Assembly (NCBI GenBank): GCA_964633205.1
Contig: CAZWFN010000021.1
Span: 1 to 60,163 of the forward strand
DNA from: CAYVQE01 sp964633205
GTDB lineage: Bacteria > Myxococcota > B64-G9
DNA length: 60,163 nucleotides
Reading direction: 5' to 3'
The translations under genes were made by a program, and so were the position numbers. Positions within the stretch are counted from its first letter, which is position 1, and the number at the start of each line of letters is the position of its first letter. Positions 36,007-44,290 of the stretch are shown here, in pieces. The notes under the pieces were generated by a model. That model was given only the letters and a program-made list of their open reading frames with translations. It did not search any database and was not told the DNA's origin.

Positions 36007-38088
36007 GTGAGCCTGGACAAGCTATTTCGACCCGAGCGGGTGGCGGTCTTCTGCGATTCTGCCCAGCGTCACGATCAGGGCGAGGTGGTGGCGCGCAACC
36101 TGATCGACGGCGGCTTCGCGGGCGAGCTGGTGCTGGTCGATCCGCAGCGCGACGAGCTGCTCGGCCGGCCCTGTTTGCGCGATCCGCGCGATCATCCGCG
36201 GCGCGTCGATCTGGCCCTGGTGGCCGCGGCGCCCGCCGACCTGAAGCGCTCGGTCGACCGATCGATCATGGCCGGGGCGCGGGCGGTGGTGGTGCTGACC
36301 GAGCTGGAAGAGCCGGAACATGCCGGGCTGGTCGAAGAAATACGCAACCTGTGCGCCAGCCGCTCGGTGCAGCTGGTGGGGCCGGGCAGCCCGGGAGTGG
36401 TCAACCTGCACGCTCGGCTCAACGCCTCCTGCGCCGAGAGCCTGCCCGGGCCGGGCGGGGTGGCTTTGGTGAGCGAGTCGCGGGCGGTGGCGCTGGCACT
36501 CATCGACCAGGCGGCCGCCGCCGATCTGGGTTTGTCCAAGGTGGTCGGGCTGGGCGACAAGGCCGGGCTGGACGAGGTGGCGCTGTTTCGCGCGCTGGCC
36601 GAAGACGAGCAGACCCGGGTGGTGATCGCCTACCTGGAGACCATCGAGCACGGCAAGGAGTTTCTGACCCGGGCCGAGGCGCTGGCCGGAAGCAAGCCGG
36701 TGATCGTGCTCAAGGCCGGCATCACCCATTCCGGCGAGCTGGCGGCCGAGGCCCACACCGGCCACGCCGCCCGCAGCAACCTGGCCTACGGCGCGGCCTT
36801 CAAGCGGGCCGGCGTGCTGCGGGCCGCTTCCTTCCAGCAGGTGTTCGACCTGGCCAGCGCCCTGTCCTGCCAGCCCTTGCCGGCGGGCGATCGGGTGGCC
36901 GTGGTCAGCAACGCCGGCGGGCCGGGCATCCTGAGCGCCGATGCGGTGGACGATGCCGGCCTGCGCCTGGCCGTGCTCGATCTGAGCCACAGCGCCGGAC
37001 TGCAGGACGTCGGGGCGCGCAATCCGATCGAGCTGCCCTCGGTGGCCGACGGCGAGCGGTTGGGCGTGGTCCTGCGCGGCGCGCTGGCCAGCGATGCGGT
37101 CGACGCCGGGCTGCTGCTGATCACCCCGGCGGTGATCTGCGAGCCGATCGAGGTGGTGGAGGCGGCCAGCCGGGTGGCGGTGGCCGACAAGCCCCTGCTG
37201 GCGGTGGTGCTGGGCGGCAACCGGGCCCGCGCCATGCGCCTGCGCCTGACCGCCTCCGGGGTGCCCGCCTACGCCTCGCCCGAGCGGGCGGTGGCCGCGC
37301 TGGCGGAGATGACCAATTACGCGGCCTGGCGCCGGCGGCCGCCGCGGGTCATCACCCGCTTTCGGGTCAACCGGCAGCGGGTCGAGCGCATTCTGCTGCG
37401 CCACGAACGCCAGCAGCTGAACCAGGTGCAGGAGCACCTGGCCCGCGATCTGCTCGAGGCCTACGATTTCCGGGTGCCGGCCGGACACCTGGTGGCCACG
37501 GCCGACGACGCGGTGGAGGCCGCCGAGCGGCTGGGCTTTCCGGTCAGCCTGGAGGTGGTCTCGTCCGACGTGGCCGACAAAACGGCTCTGGGCGGCATCC
37601 GCCGCGAGCTGACCGGGCCGGCCGCGGTGCGTGATGCCTACGATCTGGTCATGCTGCACATCGGCCGCCAGGCCCCGGAGGCGACGGTCGAAGGCGTGCT
37701 GGTCAGCGCGCAGGTCCCGGCCGGCATGGCGGTCGTGATCGGCATGCAGCGCGATCCGCAGTTCGGTCCGATGTTGATGTTCGGCCTGGGTGGAGTGATG
37801 GTCGAGGTCATGCAGGACGTGGCCTTTCACCTGGCGCCGGTCACCGCCGAGGAGGCCAAGCAGATGTTGCGCGCCACCCGTTCCTACCGGTTGCTCGAGG
37901 CGCGGCGGCTGCAAACGGGCGCCGATCTCGATGCCATCGTCACCGGGCTGCAGCGCATCAGCCAGTTGGCCACCGACTTCCCGCGCATCGCCGAACTGGA
38001 GATCAACCCCTTCGTGGTCTACCGACCGGGTGCGGCGCCGGTGGCCGCCGGGACCCGCATCATGCTGTCCGCAGGGAGCGCGCCATGA
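36007..38088 (+). CDS. NDP-forming acyl-CoA synthetase, fused alpha-beta type
   Basis: 693 residues. Converts acyl-CoA, ADP and phosphate to acid, ATP and CoA (or the reverse). N-terminal CoA-binding domain, Succ-CoA ligase-like domain with the phosphohistidine segment AEAHTGHAA (normally SSHTGALAG), then ATP-grasp_5 domain with EATVEGVLVSAQVPAGMAV-like and MFGLGGVMVEVMQDVAFHLAP motifs. GTG 36007 has GAAGGG six bases upstream; GTG 35989 in frame would overlap the previous gene. ATGA overlap with the following gene. Fourth gene but one of the acyl-CoA module. Confidence 0.9.
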   Translation: MSLDKLFRPERVAVFCDSAQRHDQGEVVARNLIDGGFAGELVLVDPQRDELLGRPCLRDPRDHPRRVDLALVAAAPADLKRSVDRSIMAGARAVVVLTELEEPEHAGLVEEIRNLCASRSVQLVGPGSPGVVNLHARLNASCAESLPGPGGVALVSESRAVALALIDQAAAADLGLSKVVGLGDKAGLDEVALFRALAEDEQTRVVIAYLETIEHGKEFLTRAEALAGSKPVIVLKAGITHSGELAAEAHTGHAARSNLAYGAAFKRAGVLRAASFQQVFDLASALSCQPLPAGDRVAVVSNAGGPGILSADAVDDAGLRLAVLDLSHSAGLQDVGARNPIELPSVADGERLGVVLRGALASDAVDAGLLLITPAVICEPIEVVEAASRVAVADKPLLAVVLGGNRARAMRLRLTASGVPAYASPERAVAALAEMTNYAAWRRRPPRVITRFRVNRQRVERILLRHERQQLNQVQEHLARDLLEAYDFRVPAGHLVATADDAVEAAERLGFPVSLEVVSSDVADKTALGGIRRELTGPAAVRDAYDLVMLHIGRQAPEATVEGVLVSAQVPAGMAVVIGMQRDPQFGPMLMFGLGGVMVEVMQDVAFHLAPVTAEEAKQMLRATRSYRLLEARRLQTGADLDAIVTGLQRISQLATDFPRIAELEINPFVVYRPGAAPVAAGTRIMLSAGSAP

Positions 38089-39965
38089 GCCCGGCCAGGC
38101 GTCCCGATCGGATCGACCCCGAGTGGAAGGAGCGCTACGCCCACCAGATCGCCTCGCCCGAGGCCGCGGCGGCGCGCATCCGGCCGGGCCAGCGCATCTT
38201 CATCGGTACCGGCTGCGCCCAACCCCAGGAGCTGGTGCGCGCGCTGACCGCCCGCTCGGCCGCGCTGTCCGATACCCAGATCGTGCACCTGCTGACCATG
38301 GGCGATGCACCTTACGCCCACCGCGAGCTGTCGCAGCACTTCTCGGTCAACTCCTTTTTCATCTCGGAGAACGTGCGCGACGTGATCCAGGAGGGCGTGG
38401 GCAACTACACCCCCATCTTCCTGTCCGATATCCCGCGGCTGTTTTCGGCCGGCCAGCTGCCGTTGGACGTGGCCCTGATCCAGGTCAGCCCGCCGGACAC
38501 CCGCGGCCGGGTCAGCCTGGGCATATCGGTCGACATCGTCAAATCGGCCGCCGAGAACGCCCGGCTGGTCATCGCCCAGGTCAACGAGCAGATGCCCCGC
38601 ATCCGCGGCGACAGCTTTTTATCGGTGTACGACCTGGACGTGCTGGTGCCGGTCGACGTGCCCCTGCTCGAGTTCGAGATGCCCGATACCGATCCGACCA
38701 CCCAGCGCATCGGCGCTTACATCGCCGGTCTGGTCGAGGACGGCTCGACCCTGGAGCTGGGCATCGGCCGCATCCCGCACGCCGTGCTGGAGAACCTGTC
38801 GGAGAAGCGCGAGTTGGGCATCCACACCGAGATGCTGACCGACGCGGTGATCGAGGCGGTCGAGGCCGGGGTGATCACCGGCGAGCGCAAGTCGATCGAC
38901 CGTGGCAAGATGGTGGCCTCGTTCTGCCTGGGCACCAGGCGGCTCTACGACTTCATCGACGACAACCCGGCGGTGGCCTTCCATCCCACCGAGTACGTCA
39001 ACGATCCCTTCTTGATCAGCCAGCACCACAAGATGGTGGCCATCAACGTGGCGCTGGAGGTCGACCTGACCGGGCAGGTGTGCGCCGACTCGTTGGGCAC
39101 GCGGTTCTTCTCGGGCATCGGCGGCCAGGTGGACTTCAACCGCGGCGCCGCCCAGGCCGAGCACGGCCGGGCCATCATCGCCCTGCCCTCGACGGCCAAG
39201 TCGGGCAGCATCTCGCGCATCGTGCCGCAGCTCAGCCCGGGCGCCGGGGTGGTGACCACCCGCGGCGACGTGCACTACGTGGTCACCGAGTACGGGGTGG
39301 CCTACCTGCACGGCAAGAGCGTGGCCGAGCGGGCCATGGCCCTGATCAGCATCGCCCACCCGGACTACCGGCCCGAGCTGGTGCGCAAGGCGGTGGAGTT
39401 CAAGTACCTGCGGCCCGAGATGGCCGACGTGGAGGGCAAGCTGCGCATCGAGCCGCCCGAGCTGCGCACCACCTTCGTGGCCAAGGACGGCACCGAGATC
39501 CACTTCCGGCCCATGCTGCCGACCGACGAGCCCGCCTTCAAGGAGCTGTTCTACGGCCTGAGCGCCGACTCGATCTTCAAGCGCTTCATGTCGCACATCA
39601 AGCGCATCCCGCAGAAGCAGGTGCAGAACTTCGTCTTCGTCGACCACCGCAACGAGGTGGCCATCGTGGGCACGGTGCCCGAGGCCCACGGCGAGGCCAT
39701 CGTGGCGGTGGGCCGCTACTTCCTCGACCCCAAGACCAACAAGGCCGAGGCCGCGCTGCTGGTTCACGACGACTGGCAGGGCCAGGGCATCGGCCGCTTT
39801 CTGCTCGAGTACCTGGCCACCATCGCCCGCCGCGCCGGCATCTCGGGCTTCACCGCCGAGGTGCTGCGCCAGAACAAGGCCATGCAAGCCGTGATCGCCA
39901 GCGTCGGCTTCGAGGCCACCTCCCGGCTCGAAGACGACGTCTACGCCATCAACATCAACTTCTGA
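38085..39965 (+). CDS. Acetyl-CoA hydrolase/CoA-transferase fused to a GNAT acetyltransferase
   Basis: 626 residues. Residues 1-460 match the family of 4-hydroxybutyrate/butyrate:acetate CoA-transferases and acetyl-CoA hydrolases; the catalytic-Glu segment is YVVTEYGVAYL, preceded by GIGRIPHAVLENL. Residues about 475-626 are a GNAT domain with the acetyl-CoA loop WQGQGIGRFLL. The fusion is found in deltaproteobacterial genomes. The GNAT part may acetylate and control acyl-CoA enzymes of the same operon, as Pat does with acetyl-CoA synthetase; that is inference. It is the last gene of the run. Confidence 0.88.
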   Translation: MSPARRPDRIDPEWKERYAHQIASPEAAAARIRPGQRIFIGTGCAQPQELVRALTARSAALSDTQIVHLLTMGDAPYAHRELSQHFSVNSFFISENVRDVIQEGVGNYTPIFLSDIPRLFSAGQLPLDVALIQVSPPDTRGRVSLGISVDIVKSAAENARLVIAQVNEQMPRIRGDSFLSVYDLDVLVPVDVPLLEFEMPDTDPTTQRIGAYIAGLVEDGSTLELGIGRIPHAVLENLSEKRELGIHTEMLTDAVIEAVEAGVITGERKSIDRGKMVASFCLGTRRLYDFIDDNPAVAFHPTEYVNDPFLISQHHKMVAINVALEVDLTGQVCADSLGTRFFSGIGGQVDFNRGAAQAEHGRAIIALPSTAKSGSISRIVPQLSPGAGVVTTRGDVHYVVTEYGVAYLHGKSVAERAMALISIAHPDYRPELVRKAVEFKYLRPEMADVEGKLRIEPPELRTTFVAKDGTEIHFRPMLPTDEPAFKELFYGLSADSIFKRFMSHIKRIPQKQVQNFVFVDHRNEVAIVGTVPEAHGEAIVAVGRYFLDPKTNKAEAALLVHDDWQGQGIGRFLLEYLATIARRAGISGFTAEVLRQNKAMQAVIASVGFEATSRLEDDVYAININF

Positions 39966-40035
39966 TCTCTCGGGTCCCGGTTATTCGGAACTTCGGAACT
40001 TCCCTGGGAACGACCAACGCATCGCTTTCGATGTT

Positions 40036-40052
40036 CCCGCCCTTCGGGCGGG
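40036..40052. other. GC hairpin between convergent genes
   Basis: A 7-bp stem CCCGCCC / GGGCGGG with a TTC loop lies between two convergent genes. No T run follows on either strand, so it may slow polymerase or act as a bidirectional signal but is not a standard intrinsic terminator. Confidence 0.4.
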
Positions 40053-40062
40053 GACAATCGGT

Positions 40063-41058
40063 TCAATTCCCCGGATCGTGCTCGGCGAACCAGGTGCCGA
40101 TGGCCTCGGGGGCGGCCGGCAGCCACTGGTGGCCGGCCAGCGCGTCGGTGATCACCCGGGTGGCGATGCCGCTGCGGCGCAGGGAGCGTTCGTAGGCGCG
40201 CATGGTCCACTCGGGCACCGCCGCATCCAGCAGACCGTGCAAGAACAGCGTCGGCGGGTGCGTATCGGGCTGGCTGGCCGGCACCGCGCACAGGCTGGAC
40301 GAGCAGGTGGCGTAGCTGGCCGAGCAGATGGCCAGCGCCCGGAAGCGGCCGGGGTAGGCCAGCCCCACCCGCGAGGTCATGTAGCCGCCCGAGGAGAAGC
40401 CGAAGGCGAACAGGCGCTCGGGGTCCAGTGGTCCGAAGCGGCCGGCGTCGATGGCCTCGAGCAGCGCCAGCATCAGGGCGTGATCGGGCGCGCTGGTCCA
40501 GTACTGGGCGAAGGGGGCGATGTTGGTGTCCCACCAGGTGCTGCCCTGCAGGTGGGCCTCGGGCGCCACCACCGCCACCCCGGCATCGAGCAGCTGCTGC
40601 ATGGTGCGGGCCTGGTGAAAGGCGCCGTAGACCTCACCGCGCAGCCCCGACCAGACGTACTGGGAGGAAAAGGCTGTGCCCTGGAAGAACACCGCCGCCG
40701 GCCAGCCGGCGGCGGGCGGCTGGCCCAGCGGCACCTGCCAGTGGACCTGGCGCAGCTCGAAGCCCGGCGCCGCGGTGGCCAGCCAGTCGGAGCGGTGCGG
40801 GCAGGCCACGGTCCAGCGGGTGACCGTGCAGCGCGAGTCCGGCGCTCCGGCGTCGGCCTCGGGGTCGCCGCCGGCGCCATCGCTGTGGCCGTCCGGCGCC
40901 GGACCGTCCCCCAGCGCATCCCCACCGTCTTCATCGACCGGGCCGGCGTCCGCAGCGGCGTCGGTGCCGCCGTCGGCCGCGGCGAAGGGGTTGCGCCCCG
41001 GGCCGCAGGTCGCGGCGGCCACGGACAGCAGCAGAGGGATGGCGATCAGCGCGCGCAT
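40063..41058 (-). CDS. Secreted polyhydroxybutyrate depolymerase-like esterase (lipoprotein)
   Basis: 331 residues. Signal peptide (LIAIPLLLSVAAATC) with a lipobox-like Cys18, then a long Asp/Gly/Ala linker (residues about 25-75) seen in lipoproteins of this kind of organism. The hydrolase core has nucleophile GFSSGGYMTSR and late ALAGHQWLP for the His. The closest recognisable group is the PHB depolymerase/feruloyl esterase-like alpha/beta hydrolases. Substrate unknown. It converges on the CoA-transferase gene. Confidence 0.72.
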   Translation of the reverse strand: MRALIAIPLLLSVAAATCGPGRNPFAAADGGTDAAADAGPVDEDGGDALGDGPAPDGHSDGAGGDPEADAGAPDSRCTVTRWTVACPHRSDWLATAAPGFELRQVHWQVPLGQPPAAGWPAAVFFQGTAFSSQYVWSGLRGEVYGAFHQARTMQQLLDAGVAVVAPEAHLQGSTWWDTNIAPFAQYWTSAPDHALMLALLEAIDAGRFGPLDPERLFAFGFSSGGYMTSRVGLAYPGRFRALAICSASYATCSSSLCAVPASQPDTHPPTLFLHGLLDAAVPEWTMRAYERSLRRSGIATRVITDALAGHQWLPAAPEAIGTWFAEHDPGN

Positions 41059-41100
41059 CGACCGGCGCCGCAGCGGTGCGAGCCCGGAGCTGCCGCGGCG

Positions 41101-41574
41101 TCAGCCGCGGTAGCGCATGCCGGCGGCGGTGGTCAACGGCTCGCCCCGGCGCAGCACCTCGGCGTGCTCGATCTCGGCCAACACCACCAGGTGATCGCCG
41201 GCCTCGACCAGCTGGCTGACGCGGCAGTCGAAGTAGGCCAGGGCCTCGCTCAGCACGGGCACATCGCTGGGTGCCGGCTTGGTGGGGAACTGATCGATCT
41301 TGTCCTCGCCCAGCATGGACTGCTTGGCGAAGTGGGCGGCCACGTCCTTTTGCCCGGCCGACAGCAGGTTGAGCACGAAGTTGGGGTGGTCGGTCAACAA
41401 CTCGGTGGAGTAGTGGGTCTTGGCGATGGCGAACATCAGCATGGGCGGCTCGAAGGCCACCTGGCTGAACCAGGACACCGTCAGACCGTTCTCCACCCCG
41501 CCGACGCCGACGGTGACCACGCTGACGTTGTAGCAGATCGATTCCAGCGCATCCTTGATTTTCTGATCGCTCAT
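41101..41574 (-). CDS. Flavin reductase-like (DIM6/NTAB family) FMN-binding protein
   Basis: 157 residues. Motifs VVTVGVGGVENGLTVSWFSQVAFEPPMLM and YFDCRVSQLVEAGDHLVVLAEI are typical of the FMN split-barrel flavin reductases. It supplies reduced FMN or uses FMN itself; electron partner unknown. The Shine-Dalgarno GGGAGG is eight bases before ATG 41574, which is preferred to ATG 41580. No partner oxygenase is next to it. Confidence 0.85.
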   Translation of the reverse strand: MSDQKIKDALESICYNVSVVTVGVGGVENGLTVSWFSQVAFEPPMLMFAIAKTHYSTELLTDHPNFVLNLLSAGQKDVAAHFAKQSMLGEDKIDQFPTKPAPSDVPVLSEALAYFDCRVSQLVEAGDHLVVLAEIEHAEVLRRGEPLTTAAGMRYRG

Positions 41575-41602
41575 GGGCATTCCCTCCCCGCGACCCCCGG
41601 GG

Positions 41603-42421
41603 TCACGGCTTGCGCTTGTTGGCGAACTCCTCACCACTGAAAAGGCCCTTCTCGATGCACAGGCTGGCCAGGGCCTTGATGATGCGGGTGGCTTTGCGCT
41701 GGTTGTCCGCGATGCGCTCCAGGCGCTGCTCCACGGTCAGCGTCGGTTCCGCGGCCGGCCGGGCCCCGAGGCCGGGGGAGCGGGCCGGGATGGGCTGCTC
41801 GTCGAGCTGCTCGGCCAGCTTGGCCGCGCCGCGGCCCTCCTGGCGGATATCGCCGGCGTGGCGCACCAAAGTGTTGCCGGACATGTCGGTGACCTTGAAC
41901 TCGGCATCCTCCTGCTCGGCCTCGGCGTCGCTCAAGGAAAGGTCGATGCCGGAGCCGCCGAAGGGATCGGCCTCGTCCAGCTCCCGGCCGTAGGTCTCCT
42001 GGATGTGGTCCCGGATCTCGCTCGGCCGGCCGACCAGCTGCCTGACGTTGAGCCCGGTGCGCCGGCGGACCTCCATCACCAGCCGGCCGTCGATGGGATC
42101 GGCCATGGCCAGCCACAGGGTCTGGCCCTTGTCGCGCAGGGCGCAGGGAAAGACCAGGTGCTCGGCGCAGAACGACCCTTCGAGCAGGGCGATGGCCCTG
42201 GGATCGATCTGCAGCTTGGCGAAGGACACCGGCGGCAGACCGACCACCCGCGACACGATCGGGATCAGCTTCTCCTCGGGCACCAGCCCCAGCTCCAGCA
42301 CCGCCATGTGAAAGCGGCCGCCGACCTTCTCCAGGTGGTCCTGCACCGAGCGGTACTGGAACTGGTCCAGCAGCTTGGTCTCCAGCAACTGCTTGGCGAT
42401 CTTGGAGTCGGCTTCCGGCAT
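41603..42421 (-). CDS. MshEN-domain protein (type II secretion GspE N-terminal domain)
   Basis: 272 residues. Residues 10-150 are an MshEN/T2SSE N-terminal domain: VGGRFHMAVLELGLVPEEKL, VVGLPPVSFAKLQIDPRAIALL, LWLAMADPIDGRLVMEV. This domain binds c-di-GMP or couples type II/IV secretion ATPases. No ATPase domain follows; the C-terminal part is acidic, then helical (TLTVEQRLERIADNQRKATR). Free-standing MshEN proteins are common in Myxococcota. ATG 42421 has AAAGGA upstream; GTG 42439 is an alternative start. Confidence 0.78.
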   Translation of the reverse strand: MPEADSKIAKQLLETKLLDQFQYRSVQDHLEKVGGRFHMAVLELGLVPEEKLIPIVSRVVGLPPVSFAKLQIDPRAIALLEGSFCAEHLVFPCALRDKGQTLWLAMADPIDGRLVMEVRRRTGLNVRQLVGRPSEIRDHIQETYGRELDEADPFGGSGIDLSLSDAEAEQEDAEFKVTDMSGNTLVRHAGDIRQEGRGAAKLAEQLDEQPIPARSPGLGARPAAEPTLTVEQRLERIADNQRKATRIIKALASLCIEKGLFSGEEFANKRKP

Positions 42422-42527
42422 CGATCCTTTCCCGGTCACGTCCGGCTGCGCCCCGGCGCGGACCCGCAGTATACCCGCAGCCCGCCGCGGCCGCCAAGTC
42501 CCCGCCGGCGCTCAGCGGTCGCTGCCC

Positions 42528-43337
42528 TCACGGGCCGGTGGGCCCCTGGCAGCCGGGGCAGAAATGGGTCGAGCGCTGGACCACCCGGATGCGCTGGATC
42601 GCCGTGCCGCAGCGGGCGCAGGCCTGGCCGCCGCGGCCGTAGACGCGCAGCCGGGTCTGCATGCGGCCGCCGGGGTAGACCCAGTCGAACGAGGTGCCGC
42701 ACAGCGCGATGCCCTGGCGCAGCACCGCCCGCATAGCCCGGTGCAACCGGCGCACCTCGGTGGTGGACAGCGCATCGGCCCGGCGCAACGGGTGCAGCCG
42801 GGCGCGGTGCAGGGTCTCGTCGCTGTAGATGTTGCCCAGCCCGGCCACGAAGCCCTGGTCGAGCAGCAGCGCCTTGAGCACCCGGCGCCGGCCGGCCAGC
42901 AGGCGGCCCAGCCGCCGCGCGGTGAAGCCGCGGTCCAGCGGCTCCGGGCCCAGGTGGGCCAGGGCGGCGGCGGCGTCCGAGACGAGGCTGATGCGGCCGA
43001 ACTTGCGCGCATCGCAAAACAGCAGCCGCTGGCCGTCGGACAGCGCCAGCCGCGCGCGCACGTGATCGCTGCCCGGTACACAGCCGCTGTCCCACTCGAA
43101 ACGGCCGCTCATCTTCAGGTGCCACAGCAGGGCGCTGGCATCGTCCAGCGCCAGTACGATGTACTTGCCGCGCCGCTCCACGCGCTCGATGGTGCGGCCG
43201 ACCGCGGCCCGGCGCACCGCGGCCAGCGAGGGCAGGACCTGCCGCGGCCAGCTGGACGAAAAAGCCACGATGCGGCGACCGCACAGCCGCGGGCGCAGGG
43301 AGCGGACCACGGTCTCGACCTCGGGCAGCTCGGGCAA
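42528..43337 (-). CDS. mutM: Formamidopyrimidine-DNA glycosylase
   Basis: 269 residues. Removes 8-oxoguanine and formamidopyrimidines and cuts the abasic site. N-terminal MPELPEVETV with catalytic Pro2 and Glu3, the conserved lysine in RRGKYIVLAL, the H2TH region (FVAGLGNIYSDETLHRA) and the C-terminal zinc finger (CARC ... CPGC). All functional elements are present. No other repair genes near. Confidence 0.96.
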   Translation of the reverse strand: MPELPEVETVVRSLRPRLCGRRIVAFSSSWPRQVLPSLAAVRRAAVGRTIERVERRGKYIVLALDDASALLWHLKMSGRFEWDSGCVPGSDHVRARLALSDGQRLLFCDARKFGRISLVSDAAAALAHLGPEPLDRGFTARRLGRLLAGRRRVLKALLLDQGFVAGLGNIYSDETLHRARLHPLRRADALSTTEVRRLHRAMRAVLRQGIALCGTSFDWVYPGGRMQTRLRVYGRGGQACARCGTAIQRIRVVQRSTHFCPGCQGPTGP

Positions 43338-43428
43338 GGGCGCGCTCCTGGTCCGTGAGAAAACGGACTTGACCGGTCCTGTTCAATGGTTAACCATCGA
43401 GCCGCACCTGTCCAGCGGAGGAGAATTG

Positions 43429-44223
43429 ATGCGCAACGCGATCACCCTGGCCACCATTGTCCCATTGCTGATCGGCCAACCCGTCCTCGCCGAGGAGCTG
43501 CCGGCCGGGGAGGTGTCGTCCGAACAGGAGAGCCCCCCCCTGGTGACCGATCGGCCGACCTTCGGCGCCGCGGCGGCCGCGGTGGCCGAGGATTACGTGG
43601 TCTTCGAGTTCGGGGCCGAGTTCGGCCGCGACGCCGCGGGCGAGCAGCTGCTGCTGCCGCTGGGCCTGATGCGCTGGGGCCTCGGCGGTGGGTTCGAGCT
43701 CGATCTGGGCCTGCCCTCGCTGGAAGCCAGCTGGCCCGACGACGAGGTCGACCAGACCGATGTCGGCGAGCTGATGCTGGCCGGCCGCTGGATCGTGCCG
43801 CTGTCGGACGCGGTGTCGGTCGGTGTGCTGCCGTTTCTGACCCTGCCGGTCAAGGGCGAGCACTACGACAGCCGCGGGGTGGGCCTGGGGGCCAGGTTGG
43901 TGTGGTCGGTCCAGGCCACCGACTGGCTGGGCGTGGGCGGCAACTTCGGCCTGCTGTTCGCCGGCCTGGGCGCCGAGACCACGGACCGCGAGTACCTGGC
44001 CAGCCTGGGATTGTCGTTCGCTCTGACCGATGCGCTGGGCACTTTCGTCGAGGTGTTCAGCGTCATCGCCGAGAGCGACAGCGATGCCGCGCCGGTCAGC
44101 CTGGATGCCGGGCTGACCTGGCTGGTGACCGAACGCTTCCAGCTCGACGTCTATGCCGGCATGGACGTGCGTCATGCGCCCGACGTGTTCTTCGCCGGGC
44201 TGGGCGGGGCCGTGCTGTGGTGA
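43429..44223 (+). CDS. Outer-membrane beta-barrel-like secreted protein
   Basis: 264 residues. Signal peptide (ITLATIVPLLIGQPVLA), then LVTDRPTFGAAAAAVAEDYVVFEFGAEF, a start pattern shared by transporter-like barrel proteins (MetA-pathway phenol family). Strands alternate throughout and the C-terminus FAGLGGAVLW ends in an aromatic residue as expected of a barrel. Function probably a small outer-membrane channel or envelope protein. Strong Shine-Dalgarno GGAGGAG precedes ATG 43429. Divergent from mutM. Confidence 0.72.
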   Translation: MRNAITLATIVPLLIGQPVLAEELPAGEVSSEQESPPLVTDRPTFGAAAAAVAEDYVVFEFGAEFGRDAAGEQLLLPLGLMRWGLGGGFELDLGLPSLEASWPDDEVDQTDVGELMLAGRWIVPLSDAVSVGVLPFLTLPVKGEHYDSRGVGLGARLVWSVQATDWLGVGGNFGLLFAGLGAETTDREYLASLGLSFALTDALGTFVEVFSVIAESDSDAAPVSLDAGLTWLVTERFQLDVYAGMDVRHAPDVFFAGLGGAVLW

Positions 44224-44290
44224 GTCGTCGGGCGGGCAGACGCCGGTCCAACCGAGCAGCGCGCGCACCTGTCGGGTGCCGTCCGGTGGC

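Noticed and set aside
40036..40052. Rho-independent terminator
   Set aside because: Good stem but no T tract on either strand.
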